This document shows positions 15,121 to 24,587 of a stretch of DNA of 55,375 nucleotides, one piece after another. The position numbers were made by a program, and so were the translations under genes. The stretch is taken from the NCBI RefSeq assembly GCF_014836555.1, contig NZ_JACSQQ010000007.1, forward strand, positions 7,051-62,425. Reading direction: 5' to 3'. The first letter of the stretch is position 1; each line of letters starts with the position of its first letter. A model generated the notes under the pieces. The model saw only the letters and a program-made list of their open reading frames with translations, did not search any database and was not told the DNA's origin. Origin of the DNA: Oerskovia rustica (GTDB lineage Bacteria; Actinomycetota; Actinomycetes; Actinomycetales; Cellulomonadaceae).

Positions 15121-18081
15121 GTGAGCACGCCTGAGAACCCCGCCCCCGAGAACCCCGCCGAGTCCGTGCACGACGCCCCCGCGTCCTCGCTCGAGACGAC
15201 CTCCCACCGCTACACGCCCGCCCTCGCGCAGGACATCGAGCTCCGGTGGCAGGACGCGTGGGAGGAGCGCGGCACGTTCTGGGCGGCCAACCCCTCGGGG
15301 CACCTTACCGACGGCGACGGCAAGCACGCCGACGGGCGCTCGCCCTACTTCATCATGGACATGTTCCCGTACCCCTCGGGCGCGGGGCTGCACGTGGGGC
15401 ACCCGCTCGGGTACATCGCGACCGACGTCGTCGGGCGCTTCCGGCGCATGTGCGGCGACAACGTCCTGCACGCCCTCGGCTACGACGCGTTCGGCCTGCC
15501 CGCCGAGCAGTTCGCGGTGCAGACCGGCCAGCACCCGCGCGTCACGACCGAGGCCAACATGGCCAACATGAAGCGCCAGCTGCGCCGCCTGGGACTGGGG
15601 CACGACTCGCGCCGGTCGTTCGCGACGATCGACCCGGAGTACGTCCGCTGGACCCAGTGGATCTTCCTGCAGATCTTCGAGGCCTGGTACGACGAGGACG
15701 CCGTGCGTCCCGACGGCGGAACGGGCCGCGCGCGCCCCATCACCGAGCTCGCGGCCGAGTACGCCACCGGCACGCGGGCCGTCCCCGGCCACCCCGAGGG
15801 CACCCGCTGGGCGGACCTCGACCGCGCAGCGCAGCGCGCCGTGATCGCCCCGCAGCGCCTGGCCTACGTGTCCGAGTCGCCCGTGAACTGGGCGCCGGGC
15901 CTGGGCACCGTGCTCGCCAACGAGGAGGTCACGTCCGACGGTCGCTCCGAGCGCGGCAACTTCCCCGTCTTCCAGCGCAGCCTGCGCCAGTGGAACATGC
16001 GCATCACCGCGTACGCCGACCGCCTGGCCGACGACCTGGACCTCATCGACTGGCCCGAGAAGGTCAAGTCGATGCAGCGCAACTGGATCGGTCGCAGCGA
16101 GGGCGCGAACGTGCGCTTCGCGATCGACGGTGCGATCGGCGGGAGCAGCTCCGTCGGTGACGTCGAGGTCTTCACCACGCGCCCCGACACCCTGTTCGGC
16201 GCGACCTTCATGGTCGTCTCGCCCGAGCACCCCCTGCTCGACGAGGTCCCGGCCGAGTGGCCCGACGGCACGCGCGCCGTCTGGACCGGCGGTCACACGA
16301 CCCCGATCGACGCCGTCGCCGCCTACCGCAAGGAGGCCGCGGCCAAGACTGCGGTCGAGCGCCAGGCCGACGCGGGCAAGAAGACGGGCGTGTTCACGGG
16401 CCACCTGGCCGTGAACCCCGTCAACGGCACGCTCATCCCCGTGTTCACCGCGGACTACGTCCTCATGGGCTACGGCACGGGCGCCATCATGGCCGTCCCC
16501 GGCGGCGACGAGCGCGACCACGCGTTCGCCGAGGCCTTCGAGCTGCCCGTGATCCGCACGGTCGCGGCCCCCGAGGACCACGAGGGCGCCTGGACCGGCG
16601 ACGGCGAGATCGTCAACTCGTCCAACGACGAGATCTCGCTCGACGGTCTGAGCGTGCCCGACGCCAAGCGCGCCATGATCGAGTGGCTCGAGGCCAAGAG
16701 CATCGGCACCGGCACCATCACCTACCGCCTGCGCGACTGGCTCTTCAGCCGCCAGCGCTACTGGGGCGAGCCGTTCCCCATCGTCTACGACGAGAACGAC
16801 CAGCCCATCGCGCTGCCCGACTCGCTGCTGCCCGTCAACCTGCCCGAGGTCCCGGACTACTCGCCGCGCACCTACGAGCCCGACGACGCCGACTCCTCGC
16901 CCGAGCCGCCGCTGGGCCGCAACGAGGACTGGGTCAACGTCACGCTCGACCTGGGGGACGGCCCCAAGACCTACCGCCGCGACACCAACACCATGCCCAA
17001 CTGGGCCGGGTCGTGCTGGTACTACCTGCGCTACCTCGACCCGGCGGACACCGAGCACATGGCCTCCCCGGAGCTCGAGAAGTACTGGACCGGCCCCGGG
17101 CACAACGCCACGGCCGGGCCCGCGGGCGGCGTCGACCTGTACGTGGGCGGCGTCGAGCACGCCGTGCTGCACCTGCTCTACGCGCGCTTCTGGCACAAGG
17201 TACTCCTGGACCTGGGGCACGTGACCAGCACCGAGCCGTTCCACAAGCTCTTCAACCAGGGCTACGTGCAGGCCTACGCCTACACCGACTCGCGTGGAGC
17301 GTACGTGCCCGCGGAAGAGGTCGTCGAGGAGAGCAGCGGCGACGAGGTCCGGTACCTGTGGAAGGGCGAGCCCGTCAACCGTGAGTACGGGAAGATGGGC
17401 AAGTCGCTCAAGAACGTCGTGACGCCCGACGACATGTACGAGGCCTACGGCGCCGACACGTTCCGCGTGTACGAGATGTCCATGGGACCGCTCGACCTGT
17501 CGCGCCCCTGGGACACGCGCGCCGTCGTCGGCTCGCAGCGCTTCCTGCAGCGGCTGTGGCGCAACGTCGTGTCCGAGGACTCGGGCGAGACGACGGTCTC
17601 GGAGGAGCCCGCGGAGGTCGCGACCCTGCGCCTTGTCCACCGGACCGTCGCCGACGTGCGCGTCGAGATGGAGCACATGCGCTCCAACACGGCGATCGCC
17701 AAGCTCATCGCGCTCAACAACCACCTCACGGGGCTGGACCGCGTGCCGCGCGAGGCGATCGAGCCGCTGATCCTCATGGTGGCGCCCATCGCCCCGCACA
17801 TCGCGGAGGAGCTGTGGTCGCGGCTCGGCCACCCGCGGTCGCTGGCTCACGAGCCCTTCCCGGTCGCGCTCGACGAGTACCTGGTCGAGGACACCGTGAC
17901 GTGCGTCGTGCAGGTTCAGGGCAAGGTGCGCAGCCGGCTCGAGGTCCCGCCGTCGATCGGTGACGACGAGCTGCGTGAGCTGGCCCTGGCCGACGCGAAC
18001 GTCCAGCGCACGCTCGACGGGCGGGGGATCCGCACGGTGATCGTCCGCGCGCCGAAGCTGGTGAACGTGGTCCCTGCCTGA
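15121..18081 (+). CDS. leuS: Leucyl-tRNA synthetase
   Basis: 986-residue class Ia synthetase charging tRNA-Leu. The HIGH motif appears as HVGH (about residues 89-92, in [14 protein letters not shown]) and KMSKS as KMGKS (758-762). The CP1 editing domain is in between, with [18 protein letters not shown]. An anticodon-binding domain and a C-terminal LeuRS-specific domain follow. Length is normal for actinobacterial LeuRS. A 45-residue Pro/Glu-rich N-terminal extension precedes the core. The start is set by TAAACT six bases upstream of the GTG. A 15-bp hairpin follows the stop. Confidence 0.99.
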   Translation: MSTPENPAPENPAESVHDAPASSLETTSHRYTPALAQDIELRWQDAWEERGTFWAANPSGHLTDGDGKHADGRSPYFIMDMFPYPSGAGLHVGHPLGYIATDVVGRFRRMCGDNVLHALGYDAFGLPAEQFAVQTGQHPRVTTEANMANMKRQLRRLGLGHDSRRSFATIDPEYVRWTQWIFLQIFEAWYDEDAVRPDGGTGRARPITELAAEYATGTRAVPGHPEGTRWADLDRAAQRAVIAPQRLAYVSESPVNWAPGLGTVLANEEVTSDGRSERGNFPVFQRSLRQWNMRITAYADRLADDLDLIDWPEKVKSMQRNWIGRSEGANVRFAIDGAIGGSSSVGDVEVFTTRPDTLFGATFMVVSPEHPLLDEVPAEWPDGTRAVWTGGHTTPIDAVAAYRKEAAAKTAVERQADAGKKTGVFTGHLAVNPVNGTLIPVFTADYVLMGYGTGAIMAVPGGDERDHAFAEAFELPVIRTVAAPEDHEGAWTGDGEIVNSSNDEISLDGLSVPDAKRAMIEWLEAKSIGTGTITYRLRDWLFSRQRYWGEPFPIVYDENDQPIALPDSLLPVNLPEVPDYSPRTYEPDDADSSPEPPLGRNEDWVNVTLDLGDGPKTYRRDTNTMPNWAGSCWYYLRYLDPADTEHMASPELEKYWTGPGHNATAGPAGGVDLYVGGVEHAVLHLLYARFWHKVLLDLGHVTSTEPFHKLFNQGYVQAYAYTDSRGAYVPAEEVVEESSGDEVRYLWKGEPVNREYGKMGKSLKNVVTPDDMYEAYGADTFRVYEMSMGPLDLSRPWDTRAVVGSQRFLQRLWRNVVSEDSGETTVSEEPAEVATLRLVHRTVADVRVEMEHMRSNTAIAKLIALNNHLTGLDRVPREAIEPLILMVAPIAPHIAEELWSRLGHPRSLAHEPFPVALDEYLVEDTVTCVVQVQGKVRSRLEVPPSIGDDELRELALADANVQRTLDGRGIRTVIVRAPKLVNVVPA

Positions 18082-18100
18082 CGTCGTCCGCGTACCGCCA

Positions 18101-18136
18101 CTGAGGGCGGAGCTCCAGCGAGAGCTCCGCCCTCAG
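18101..18136. terminator. Bidirectional terminator between leuS and the convergent secreted-protein gene
   Basis: CTGAGGGCGGAGCTC (18101-18115) pairs perfectly with GAGCTCCGCCCTCAG (18122-18136) around a 6-base loop. It is 20 bases from each stop codon. Confidence 0.85.
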
Positions 18137-18155
18137 GCGTGACCGGGCCAGGTCG

Positions 18156-20507
18156 TCAGCGGACGACCGTCCACTCGCTGATCTGCGAGACACCTCCACC
18201 GACCGGCTCCAGCCGGAGAGGTCCCGTCAGTGCGACACTCCCAGGGGTCCGGAGAGACACGTAGGTCCAACCGCTCGTCGCCGAACGCCCGTCGATCGTC
18301 CCCAGGCGCGTGCTGCCCAGATGGACGGCCATGACACCCACCGTCGGCCCGGTCTTCACCCGGAGGCGGACGATGCGCCCGGTCTGCACCTCGTACGACC
18401 GTGCCGGCATGCCGCCCTGGTAGATCGACGCGACGATCTGCGGCCCCGACGTCCCGGTCGCACCGGACCTGATGTCGGCGTGGAGGAACTGCACGCTCGA
18501 CGCGACGTTGGTGCACACCATGGTCGACCACGCGCCGACGTTCCCGGCCTTGTCACGCGCTCGGACGCGGAAGCACGCCTGGTCGCCGAGCAGCAGGTCC
18601 ACCTGCAGCCGCGTCGCCGTCGTGGTCTTCCAGGACGGACCAGGGCTGGTCCAACTGGACAGGGCGCCGTCCCGGCCGAGGGTGCGGCGCAGCTGAACCT
18701 CGTACGACGCGACGCCCACGTCGTCGGTGCCGGCGAAGGAGAAGGCCACCGGAACCGTGGCGTCGACCGCGGCGGACGCGTTCTGTGCGGCGGAGACCGA
18801 GAAGTACCGGGGCACGGTCGCGGACGTGATCGTGGGGAGCGTGCCGTCGACGAGCGAGCAGCGCGAGGAGGAGTACGCGCTCAGGTTCCCCGCCAGGTCG
18901 CGCACCCGCACGGCGAAGCACACCGTGTCCCCGGACGCGGCGGAGACCGCGAAGGTGGTCGCCGTGGTCCGCTGACCGTCCCGGGGGTACTGGTACGGGC
19001 CGGGCACCCCGCCACGTGGGGTGACCCGGTAGCGCACGTCGGACGATCCGATGCCCCCCGCGTCGGTGGCGCTCCAGGTGAGGGCCGGCCTCCCCGTGCC
19101 CTCGACGGCACGGACCGTCGCCGGCGCGGACGCCTTGACCACCGGTGCCGTGCCGTCCACGTCGGCGCACTGCTCGGCCGACCACGCGCCGACGTTGCCC
19201 GCACGGTCGACGGCGCGCGCCGAGAAGCATGTGCGCGAACCTGCGAGAGCCGTCACGGTCCGGCTCGTCCCGGTGTTCCCGCTGTTCTCGGCCAGGTAGG
19301 TGCCGAAAGTGGTGGAGCCGGCCGGTCGTGAGCGGTATCGCACCTCGTACCGGGCGATCCCGCTCGCCAGGAACACGGGGTCGGTGTCAGGGTCGACGCT
19401 GGTGAGATGGACCGTCACCTCCAGGGTCGCGGAGACCGCGTCGGTGCTCACGGTCGTCGTGGGAGCGGTGACGTCCGTCCGGGTTGCTCCTTCCGCGGTC
19501 CACTGCGTGAAGTCGACGACGCGTACGGTGCCCGAACCGTCGACGTAGGCCGCAGCGCGTCGGGAGTCGTCGAGGTCGATCCCGGGGAGGCTGCTCGTCC
19601 CGAGGACCCGACGGGAGCCGTCGAGGATCGAGATCGCGACGAGATCGCTCGTCTCGGCGCCAGGGTGTCGTTCGAGGCCGAGGACGAGCCCGGCTGCGGC
19701 CGACGGGTCGGTGAGCGGAGCGGGCCCGGCAGCGAGCCGCACGGGGCGGTACGCATCGGCCTGGTCGAGTGCGTAGACACCCTCCGGGCACGTCACGACC
19801 AACCACCGCCCGCCGAGGTCGTCGGTGACCGCTGCTTCCGGTTGGTCGCACGTGATACCGCGCCCGAGGGTGTCCGTCCACGGGTCGACGTCCGACACGA
19901 CCTTGTATCCCCCCAGCAGCCTGGCTGCTCGCGTGCCGTCGACGACGAGGGTGGTCGCCGGCCTCCCCGTCAGCACCAGCGAGACGGCGGCGCCGCTGAC
20001 CGACTTCTGGACCTGCACCCCGGAGGGGGCCGCGGGAACCGACACGAACGAGCCGGAGCCGCCGAGCCGGGAACCCGCAGGGACGTCGCGCTTCCCGCCG
20101 CCGTCCGCACGCCAGGTGAGGACGTCCACCCCTCGTGCGGGGTCGTGGGTGTGGACGACGTCTCCCTCGGCGGCGACGAGCGACCCGGTCAAGGACTGGG
20201 ATCCCCACGCCTCCGACCAGGTCGGCGGGGTCCCTGCCGGGACCCGCGGGGCTGTCAGGATCTTCGGACCGGTCGGGCTCTGCACCTCGACGACGACCGA
20301 GGTGTCCGTCAGGGCGACGCGTCGCACCGGGCCGGGGAGGCCCGGTGCGCTCTCGTCGCTCGGTGCGGCGCCGACGGTCACCGGGTCCGGGACGGGGGGT
20401 GCGGCCACGGCGGGCGCACCGGCCGGTGAGATGAGCGCCAGGGCGAGCGACACGGTGACGAGCCGTTGCCGTACCCGGCGGGCCGAGGGCGAAAGGTGTG
20501 ACGACAA
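18156..20507 (-). CDS. Large secreted protein: N-terminal propeller-like region plus three FN3/Ig-like repeats
   Basis: 783-residue exported protein. A Sec signal peptide (basic start, then LVTVSLALALISPAGAPAVA) is followed by about 400 residues of short beta-rich repeats resembling a propeller. Then come three FN3/Ig-like modules about 105-120 residues apart. Each has a Cys in CFxxRxxD, the motif AGN followed by a (W/Y)S, and a second Cys shortly after (for example DRAGNVGAWSAEQC, DLAGNLSAYSSSRC, DKAGNVGAWSTMVC), so each probably holds one disulfide. A C-terminal all-beta domain ends in SEWTVVR. The TTG at 20507 follows GGGGAG. Codon use is a little less GC-extreme than neighbours. No catalytic motif was seen; a surface adhesion or carbohydrate-binding role is possible. 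It is convergent with leuS. Confidence 0.75.
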   Translation of the reverse strand: MSSHLSPSARRVRQRLVTVSLALALISPAGAPAVAAPPVPDPVTVGAAPSDESAPGLPGPVRRVALTDTSVVVEVQSPTGPKILTAPRVPAGTPPTWSEAWGSQSLTGSLVAAEGDVVHTHDPARGVDVLTWRADGGGKRDVPAGSRLGGSGSFVSVPAAPSGVQVQKSVSGAAVSLVLTGRPATTLVVDGTRAARLLGGYKVVSDVDPWTDTLGRGITCDQPEAAVTDDLGGRWLVVTCPEGVYALDQADAYRPVRLAAGPAPLTDPSAAAGLVLGLERHPGAETSDLVAISILDGSRRVLGTSSLPGIDLDDSRRAAAYVDGSGTVRVVDFTQWTAEGATRTDVTAPTTTVSTDAVSATLEVTVHLTSVDPDTDPVFLASGIARYEVRYRSRPAGSTTFGTYLAENSGNTGTSRTVTALAGSRTCFSARAVDRAGNVGAWSAEQCADVDGTAPVVKASAPATVRAVEGTGRPALTWSATDAGGIGSSDVRYRVTPRGGVPGPYQYPRDGQRTTATTFAVSAASGDTVCFAVRVRDLAGNLSAYSSSRCSLVDGTLPTITSATVPRYFSVSAAQNASAAVDATVPVAFSFAGTDDVGVASYEVQLRRTLGRDGALSSWTSPGPSWKTTTATRLQVDLLLGDQACFRVRARDKAGNVGAWSTMVCTNVASSVQFLHADIRSGATGTSGPQIVASIYQGGMPARSYEVQTGRIVRLRVKTGPTVGVMAVHLGSTRLGTIDGRSATSGWTYVSLRTPGSVALTGPLRLEPVGGGVSQISEWTVVR

Positions 20508-20557
20508 GGTGCTCCCCAGATGGAATCCACGTCGAGCGTCCTCGCGCGACGCGCCAG

Positions 20558-20563
20558 AGTGTA
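20558..20563 (-). promoter_or_regulatory. Possible -10 of the secreted FN3-like protein gene
   Basis: TACACT on the minus strand, about 50 bases before the TTG start, leaves a leader of roughly 45 bases that contains GGGGAG. No clear -35. Confidence 0.35.
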
Positions 20564-20601
20564 GTACCTCGTCGAGGGCACACCGCCCGGTGCCGGGCGG
20601 G

Positions 20602-22542
20602 TCAGCGGCGCCGCGTCCCGAACACCGTGCGCGTGATCTCGCGACCGAGCTGCGTCGCCATCGACCCCAGGAGCTTGTCGAGGCTAGAGGACGTGGTCGA
20701 CCGCCGTGCCGTGCCGGTCCGCGAGCCGCCTCCTGAGCCACCTCCCGAGCGGGCCGCGTCCCGTTCGAGCGTGGCGCGCATCCTCTCGAGCTCGTCGGCC
20801 TGCTTCTTGGCAGCCTTGTCGGCCTCCTTCTGTGCCGCCTCCTGCTCCTTGGCCTGCTTCTCGGCGAGCTCCGCCTGCTCGGCCGCGGCGTGCTGCGCGG
20901 CGATGCGCGCGGTGAGCAGCTCGTACGCCGACTCGTTGTCGACCGCCACGCCGTATCGCGCGGCGAGCGGCGAGCCCGCGACGATCCCGTCGATCACGGC
21001 CTCGGGTGCGGGTTCCATCGACGACTGCGGCGCGCGGACCCGCGTCCACGCGACCGGTGTCGGGGCGCCCTTCTCGGTCAGCACCGTGACGACGGCCTCG
21101 CCCGTCCCGAGCGACTGCAGCAGCTGCTCCAGGTCGTAGGGCGACCGCGGGAACGTCCGCACGGCCGCGCGGAGGGCGGCGGCGTCGTCGGGCGTGAAGG
21201 CGCGCAGCGCGTGCTGGACCCGGTTGCCGAGCTGGGCCAGGACGTCGGCGGGCACGTCCTTGGGGCTCTGCGTCACGAAGAACACGCCCACGCCCTTGGA
21301 CCGGATGAGCCGCACGGTCTGCACGACCTGCGCCACGAACTCCTTCGTCGCGCCCGTGAACAGCAGGTGCGCCTCGTCGAAGAAGAACACGAGCCGGGGC
21401 TTGTCGAGGTCGCCGACCTCGGGCAGGTCCTGGTACAGGTCGGCGAGCAGCCACATGAGGAACGTCGAGAAGAGCGCGGGACGGTCCTGGACGGCGGGCA
21501 GCTCGAGCGCCGAGATCGTGCCGCGCCCGTCGGCCGCGACGCGCAGCAGCTCGGTCGTGTCGAACGCGGGCTCGCCGAAGAACACGTCCGCTCCTTGCGC
21601 CTGGAGCGTCACGATCTCGCGCAGGACGACACCTGCCGTGGCGGCGGACAGCCCGCCGATGCCCTTGAGCTCGGCCTTGCCCTCGTCCGAGGTGAGGTAC
21701 GCGATGGTCGACTGCAGGTCCTTGAGGTCGAGCAGCGCGAGTCCCTGCGTGTCGGCCCAGTGGAAGATGAGCCCCAGGCTCGACTCCTGCGTGTCGTTGA
21801 GCCCCAGCACCTTGGAGAGCAGCAGCGGCCCGAAGTCGCTCACGGTCGTGCGGATCGGGACGCCCTTGCCGAGCCCGCCGAGCGAGTAGAACTCGACCGG
21901 GTACGTGGTCGGCTCCCAGTCCTGCCCGATGCTCGCGGTGCGCTCGAGGATCTTCTCCCCGCTCGCGCCAGGTACTGCGAGCCCCGACAGGTCGCCCTTG
22001 ATGTCCGCGACGAACGTCGGCACGCCCGCGTCCGAGAGTCCCTCGGCCATGCCCTGCAGCGTCTTGGTCTTGCCCGTCCCGGTGGCCCCGGCGACCAGCC
22101 CGTGCCGGTTGAGCATGGCGAGCGAGAACCCGACCTGGACGTCGGCGCTCGGCACGGGGTCGCCGCCTGCCGTGCCCGGCGCCTCGAGCAGCGCACCGAG
22201 CGCGAGCGTGCCGCCGCGGTAGGCGTAGCCTGCGGCGACCTCGGCGGGGTAGCCGTCCAGAGGGCCCGACGGAGGAACCTGCGCGGGAGGTGCGGCTGCC
22301 GGAGCAGCGGTGGCAGGGTCTGGCGTGCCCGACGGCGCCGCGTCGGCGGGTGCGCCGCGCACCTCTGCGCCGGGCCCGGCGGGCGAACCTGCGACGGAGT
22401 CCCCGGCCGTCGCGGCCTCGGCGGCCTCGAGCGCGGCCTGCGCCGCGGCGGCCCTGGCCTCGGCCGCCTCGGCGGCCGCCTGCGCGGCGGCTGCCTTCAG
22501 GGCGGCGAGCTCTGCGGGGGAGGGGGCTGCGTCGTCGGGCAT
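20602..22542 (-). CDS. HerA-like/YjgR-type ATPase (DUF853, helicase HerA-like C-terminal domain)
   Basis: 646-residue P-loop ATPase of the FtsK/HerA superfamily. An Ala-rich helical N-terminus and Pro-rich linker (1-110) precede the ATPase: Walker A GATGTGKTKT (about 150), FVADIKGDLSG, Walker B LVFFFDEAHLLF (about 382) and the sensor-like VFFVTQSPKDVP. The C-terminus has a charged coiled coil (KEQEAAQKEADKAAKKQAD) and a Gly/Ser-Arg tail. E. coli YjgR is the best-known relative; the family has no settled function and no NurA nuclease is nearby, so classical HerA-NurA end resection is unlikely. TAGTAT 7 nt before the ATG marks a leaderless start. Confidence 0.9.
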   Translation of the reverse strand: MPDDAAPSPAELAALKAAAAQAAAEAAEARAAAAQAALEAAEAATAGDSVAGSPAGPGAEVRGAPADAAPSGTPDPATAAPAAAPPAQVPPSGPLDGYPAEVAAGYAYRGGTLALGALLEAPGTAGGDPVPSADVQVGFSLAMLNRHGLVAGATGTGKTKTLQGMAEGLSDAGVPTFVADIKGDLSGLAVPGASGEKILERTASIGQDWEPTTYPVEFYSLGGLGKGVPIRTTVSDFGPLLLSKVLGLNDTQESSLGLIFHWADTQGLALLDLKDLQSTIAYLTSDEGKAELKGIGGLSAATAGVVLREIVTLQAQGADVFFGEPAFDTTELLRVAADGRGTISALELPAVQDRPALFSTFLMWLLADLYQDLPEVGDLDKPRLVFFFDEAHLLFTGATKEFVAQVVQTVRLIRSKGVGVFFVTQSPKDVPADVLAQLGNRVQHALRAFTPDDAAALRAAVRTFPRSPYDLEQLLQSLGTGEAVVTVLTEKGAPTPVAWTRVRAPQSSMEPAPEAVIDGIVAGSPLAARYGVAVDNESAYELLTARIAAQHAAAEQAELAEKQAKEQEAAQKEADKAAKKQADELERMRATLERDAARSGGGSGGGSRTGTARRSTTSSSLDKLLGSMATQLGREITRTVFGTRRR

Positions 22543-22549
22543 GTCTCGG

Positions 22550-22555
22550 ATACTA
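22550..22555 (-). promoter_or_regulatory. -10 hexamer of the HerA-like ATPase gene (leaderless)
   Basis: TAGTAT on the minus strand, 7 nt before ATG 22542, with no ribosome site between. Confidence 0.55.
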
Positions 22556-22625
22556 GGGCGGTGTCCCGGTGAGCGCGCGGCGCAGGATGCGACGTCCTGC
22601 GCACGCCACGTAAGGTGTCCCGAAG

Positions 22626-23480
22626 ATGAGTCCTGCGAAGCCTCCGGCCGTCCACGTCGTCACGGACTCGACCGCCTCCCTCCCCTCCGGTGACCTCCCG
22701 GCGCTGTCCGTGGTGCCCCTGCACGTGCTCGCCGGGGACGAGGTGTTCCTCGAGGGGATCGACGTGTCGCCCGACGACGTCGCGCACCGGATCGGTGCGG
22801 GCGAGCGGGTGACGACGTCGCAGCCGACACCGCACGCCCTGGTCACGGCCTACGAGGCGGCGGCGCGGGCCGGTGCGCGGTCGATCGTCTCGATCCACCT
22901 GTCGGGCGACCTGTCGGGCACGGTGCACGCGGCCGCGCTCGCGGCGACGCGCTCCCCGGTGCCGGTGCGGGTCGTGGACTCGCGGACCGTCGCGATGGGC
23001 CTCGGGTTCGCCGCGCTCGCGGCGGCCGGCGTCGCGGTGTCCGGCGGGACTGTCGACGAGGTGGCCCGCCGCGCGATCGCGGTCGCGGACTCGAGCCGCG
23101 CGATCTTCATGGTCGAGTCGCTCGACCACCTGCGCCGCGGGGGCCGCCTGGGCGTGGCGGCCGCGACGCTCGGCTCAGTGCTCGGCGTGCGGCCGCTGCT
23201 CGCGGTGCGCGACGGGCGAATCGAGGTGATCCAGAAGGTCCGGACCCGCGGTGCGGCGGTCGACCGGCTGATCCAGGTGGCGGTCGACTCGGTCGAGCGT
23301 CGGTCCGATCCCGAGCTCGCGGTGCACTACCTGGGCGACGACGGCGCTGCGAGGGACGTGGCCGACCGGCTGTGGGACGAGACCGGCGTGCGGGCGGCGG
23401 TCACGCCCGTGAGCGCGGTCGTCGGGGCCCATGCGGGACCGGGTGTGCTGGCGATCGTCGTGGCGGACCGCGCACCGTAG
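22626..23480 (+). CDS. DegV-family fatty-acid-binding protein
   Basis: 284-residue DegV protein; characterised members (FakB) present a fatty acid to the FakA kinase for phosphorylation. The N-terminal EDD fold has VVTDSTASLP, followed by TSQPTPHALVTAYEAA, the lipid-head contact region around HLSGDLSGT, and GVRPLLAVRDG. No FakA (DAK-type kinase) is in the window. A TAAGGT hexamer (22611-22616) nine bases before the ATG may be its -10, giving a very short or absent leader. The gene is divergent from the HerA-like ATPase and lies 107 bp before comEA, as it does in many actinobacterial chromosomes. Confidence 0.93.
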   Translation: MSPAKPPAVHVVTDSTASLPSGDLPALSVVPLHVLAGDEVFLEGIDVSPDDVAHRIGAGERVTTSQPTPHALVTAYEAAARAGARSIVSIHLSGDLSGTVHAAALAATRSPVPVRVVDSRTVAMGLGFAALAAAGVAVSGGTVDEVARRAIAVADSSRAIFMVESLDHLRRGGRLGVAAATLGSVLGVRPLLAVRDGRIEVIQKVRTRGAAVDRLIQVAVDSVERRSDPELAVHYLGDDGAARDVADRLWDETGVRAAVTPVSAVVGAHAGPGVLAIVVADRAP

Positions 23481-23575
23481 GTCGTTCCTCATGGCCGGCC
23501 GTGCACAGGTCGACCCGCGGTGCGTCGTGTCCACAGCGTCGGCCCGCTGCTCCGCGGGTGGCGTGGACAGGCGCA

Positions 23576-23581
23576 TAGCGT
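23576..23581 (+). promoter_or_regulatory. -10 hexamer of comEA (leaderless)
   Basis: TAGCGT followed by 6 nt and GTG 23588. It fixes the start and places the comEA-comEC promoter in the 107-bp gap. A TGTCCAC/GTGGACA inverted repeat lies upstream (about 23529-23568). Confidence 0.45.
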
Positions 23582-23587
23582 GCCCGC

Positions 23588-24583
23588 GTGACCTTCTCCC
23601 GGACGCGCCCGCCGACCGCCGACGACGACCTGCCCCGCCCCGGCGGAGGGGATCGTCTGCGGCGGTTGCGAAGCGTCGACCCGACCCTCGACCCGGGGTC
23701 GAGCGACGACGCCCCGCAGCCCTCGACCTCACGTCCAGGGTCGCCCGTCGCGGGGGAGGAAGGCCTGTCGGACGAGCCGGTGCCACGGCACGGTCCGCTG
23801 CACGCGGTCGCCGAGGCGTACACGGCGGCGAACGGTCACCCGACGACGCACTCGGGGTTCGAGCACGTGCCCGACGGCGGCCCGCGCCGCTGGTCCGTCG
23901 GGGCCAGGACCGCGGTGGTCGCCGCGGTCACGGTGCTGCTGCTCGCGACGGGCACCGGGGTGTGGACCCTCGCCGACGGTGACGACCTGCGTCCGGTGGC
24001 GGCCCTCGGTGCCGCGATCCCCGGTGCAGGGGCCGGCGACTCCCGGGGTGACGGCGACGGCCCTGCAGCGCCTGCGGACAAGGACCCCGCCGGAGCCGGC
24101 CCCGGCACCGCTCCCGTGGACGCTCCCGGAGCCGCGGACCCTGCGCCGACGGTGAGCGACGTCGTCGTGCACGTGGTCGGGGCCGTGGCCGCGCCCGGGC
24201 TCGTGAGCGTGCCCGAGGGCTCCCGTGTCGCGGACGCGCTCACCGCAGCCGGGGACGCCACGCCGGACGCCGACCTCGCAGGGGTCAACCTGGCCCGCGA
24301 GGTCGTGGACGGCGAACAGATCGTCGTGCCGAGGCCGGGCGAGGCCGTGATCGCCGCCCCGGAACCGGCGACCGGGGGCGGGACGTCGAACGGCCCGGTC
24401 GACCTCAACGCGGCCGACGAGGCCGCGCTCGACGGACTGTCCGGGATCGGTCCTGTGCTCGCGGCCCGCATCGTCGAGTGGCGCGAGGCGAACGGCCCGT
24501 TCACGACCGTCGAGGAGCTGGGGGAGGTGAGCGGGATCGGGGACGCGCTGCTCGCCAGGCTGCGCGACCAGGTGAAGGTCTGA
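23588..24583 (+). CDS. comEA: ComEA-type DNA-binding membrane protein
   Basis: 331-residue protein that binds exogenous DNA outside the membrane and hands it to ComEC. A 105-residue cytoplasmic, Pro/Asp-rich N-terminus leads to one transmembrane helix (about 108-126). A Gly/Ala/Pro linker follows, then an SLBB domain (VVVHVVGAVAAPGLVSVPEG) and a C-terminal double helix-hairpin-helix (about 271-331: LNAADEAALDGLSGIGPVLA and VSGIGDALLARLRD). The N-terminal extension is longer than in Bacillus ComEA. Only four bases separate its stop from comEC. No pilus genes are nearby, so the presence of comEA-comEC alone does not prove natural competence. Confidence 0.93.
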   Translation: MTFSRTRPPTADDDLPRPGGGDRLRRLRSVDPTLDPGSSDDAPQPSTSRPGSPVAGEEGLSDEPVPRHGPLHAVAEAYTAANGHPTTHSGFEHVPDGGPRRWSVGARTAVVAAVTVLLLATGTGVWTLADGDDLRPVAALGAAIPGAGAGDSRGDGDGPAAPADKDPAGAGPGTAPVDAPGAADPAPTVSDVVVHVVGAVAAPGLVSVPEGSRVADALTAAGDATPDADLAGVNLAREVVDGEQIVVPRPGEAVIAAPEPATGGGTSNGPVDLNAADEAALDGLSGIGPVLAARIVEWREANGPFTTVEELGEVSGIGDALLARLRDQVKV

Positions 24584-24587
24584 GACG

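Noticed and set aside
14890-17850. A 986-residue open frame antisense to leuS
   Set aside because: It is the mirror of the leuS codons in a GC-rich genome; composition is Arg/Val/Gly/His-rich without domains, and leuS on the other strand is certain.
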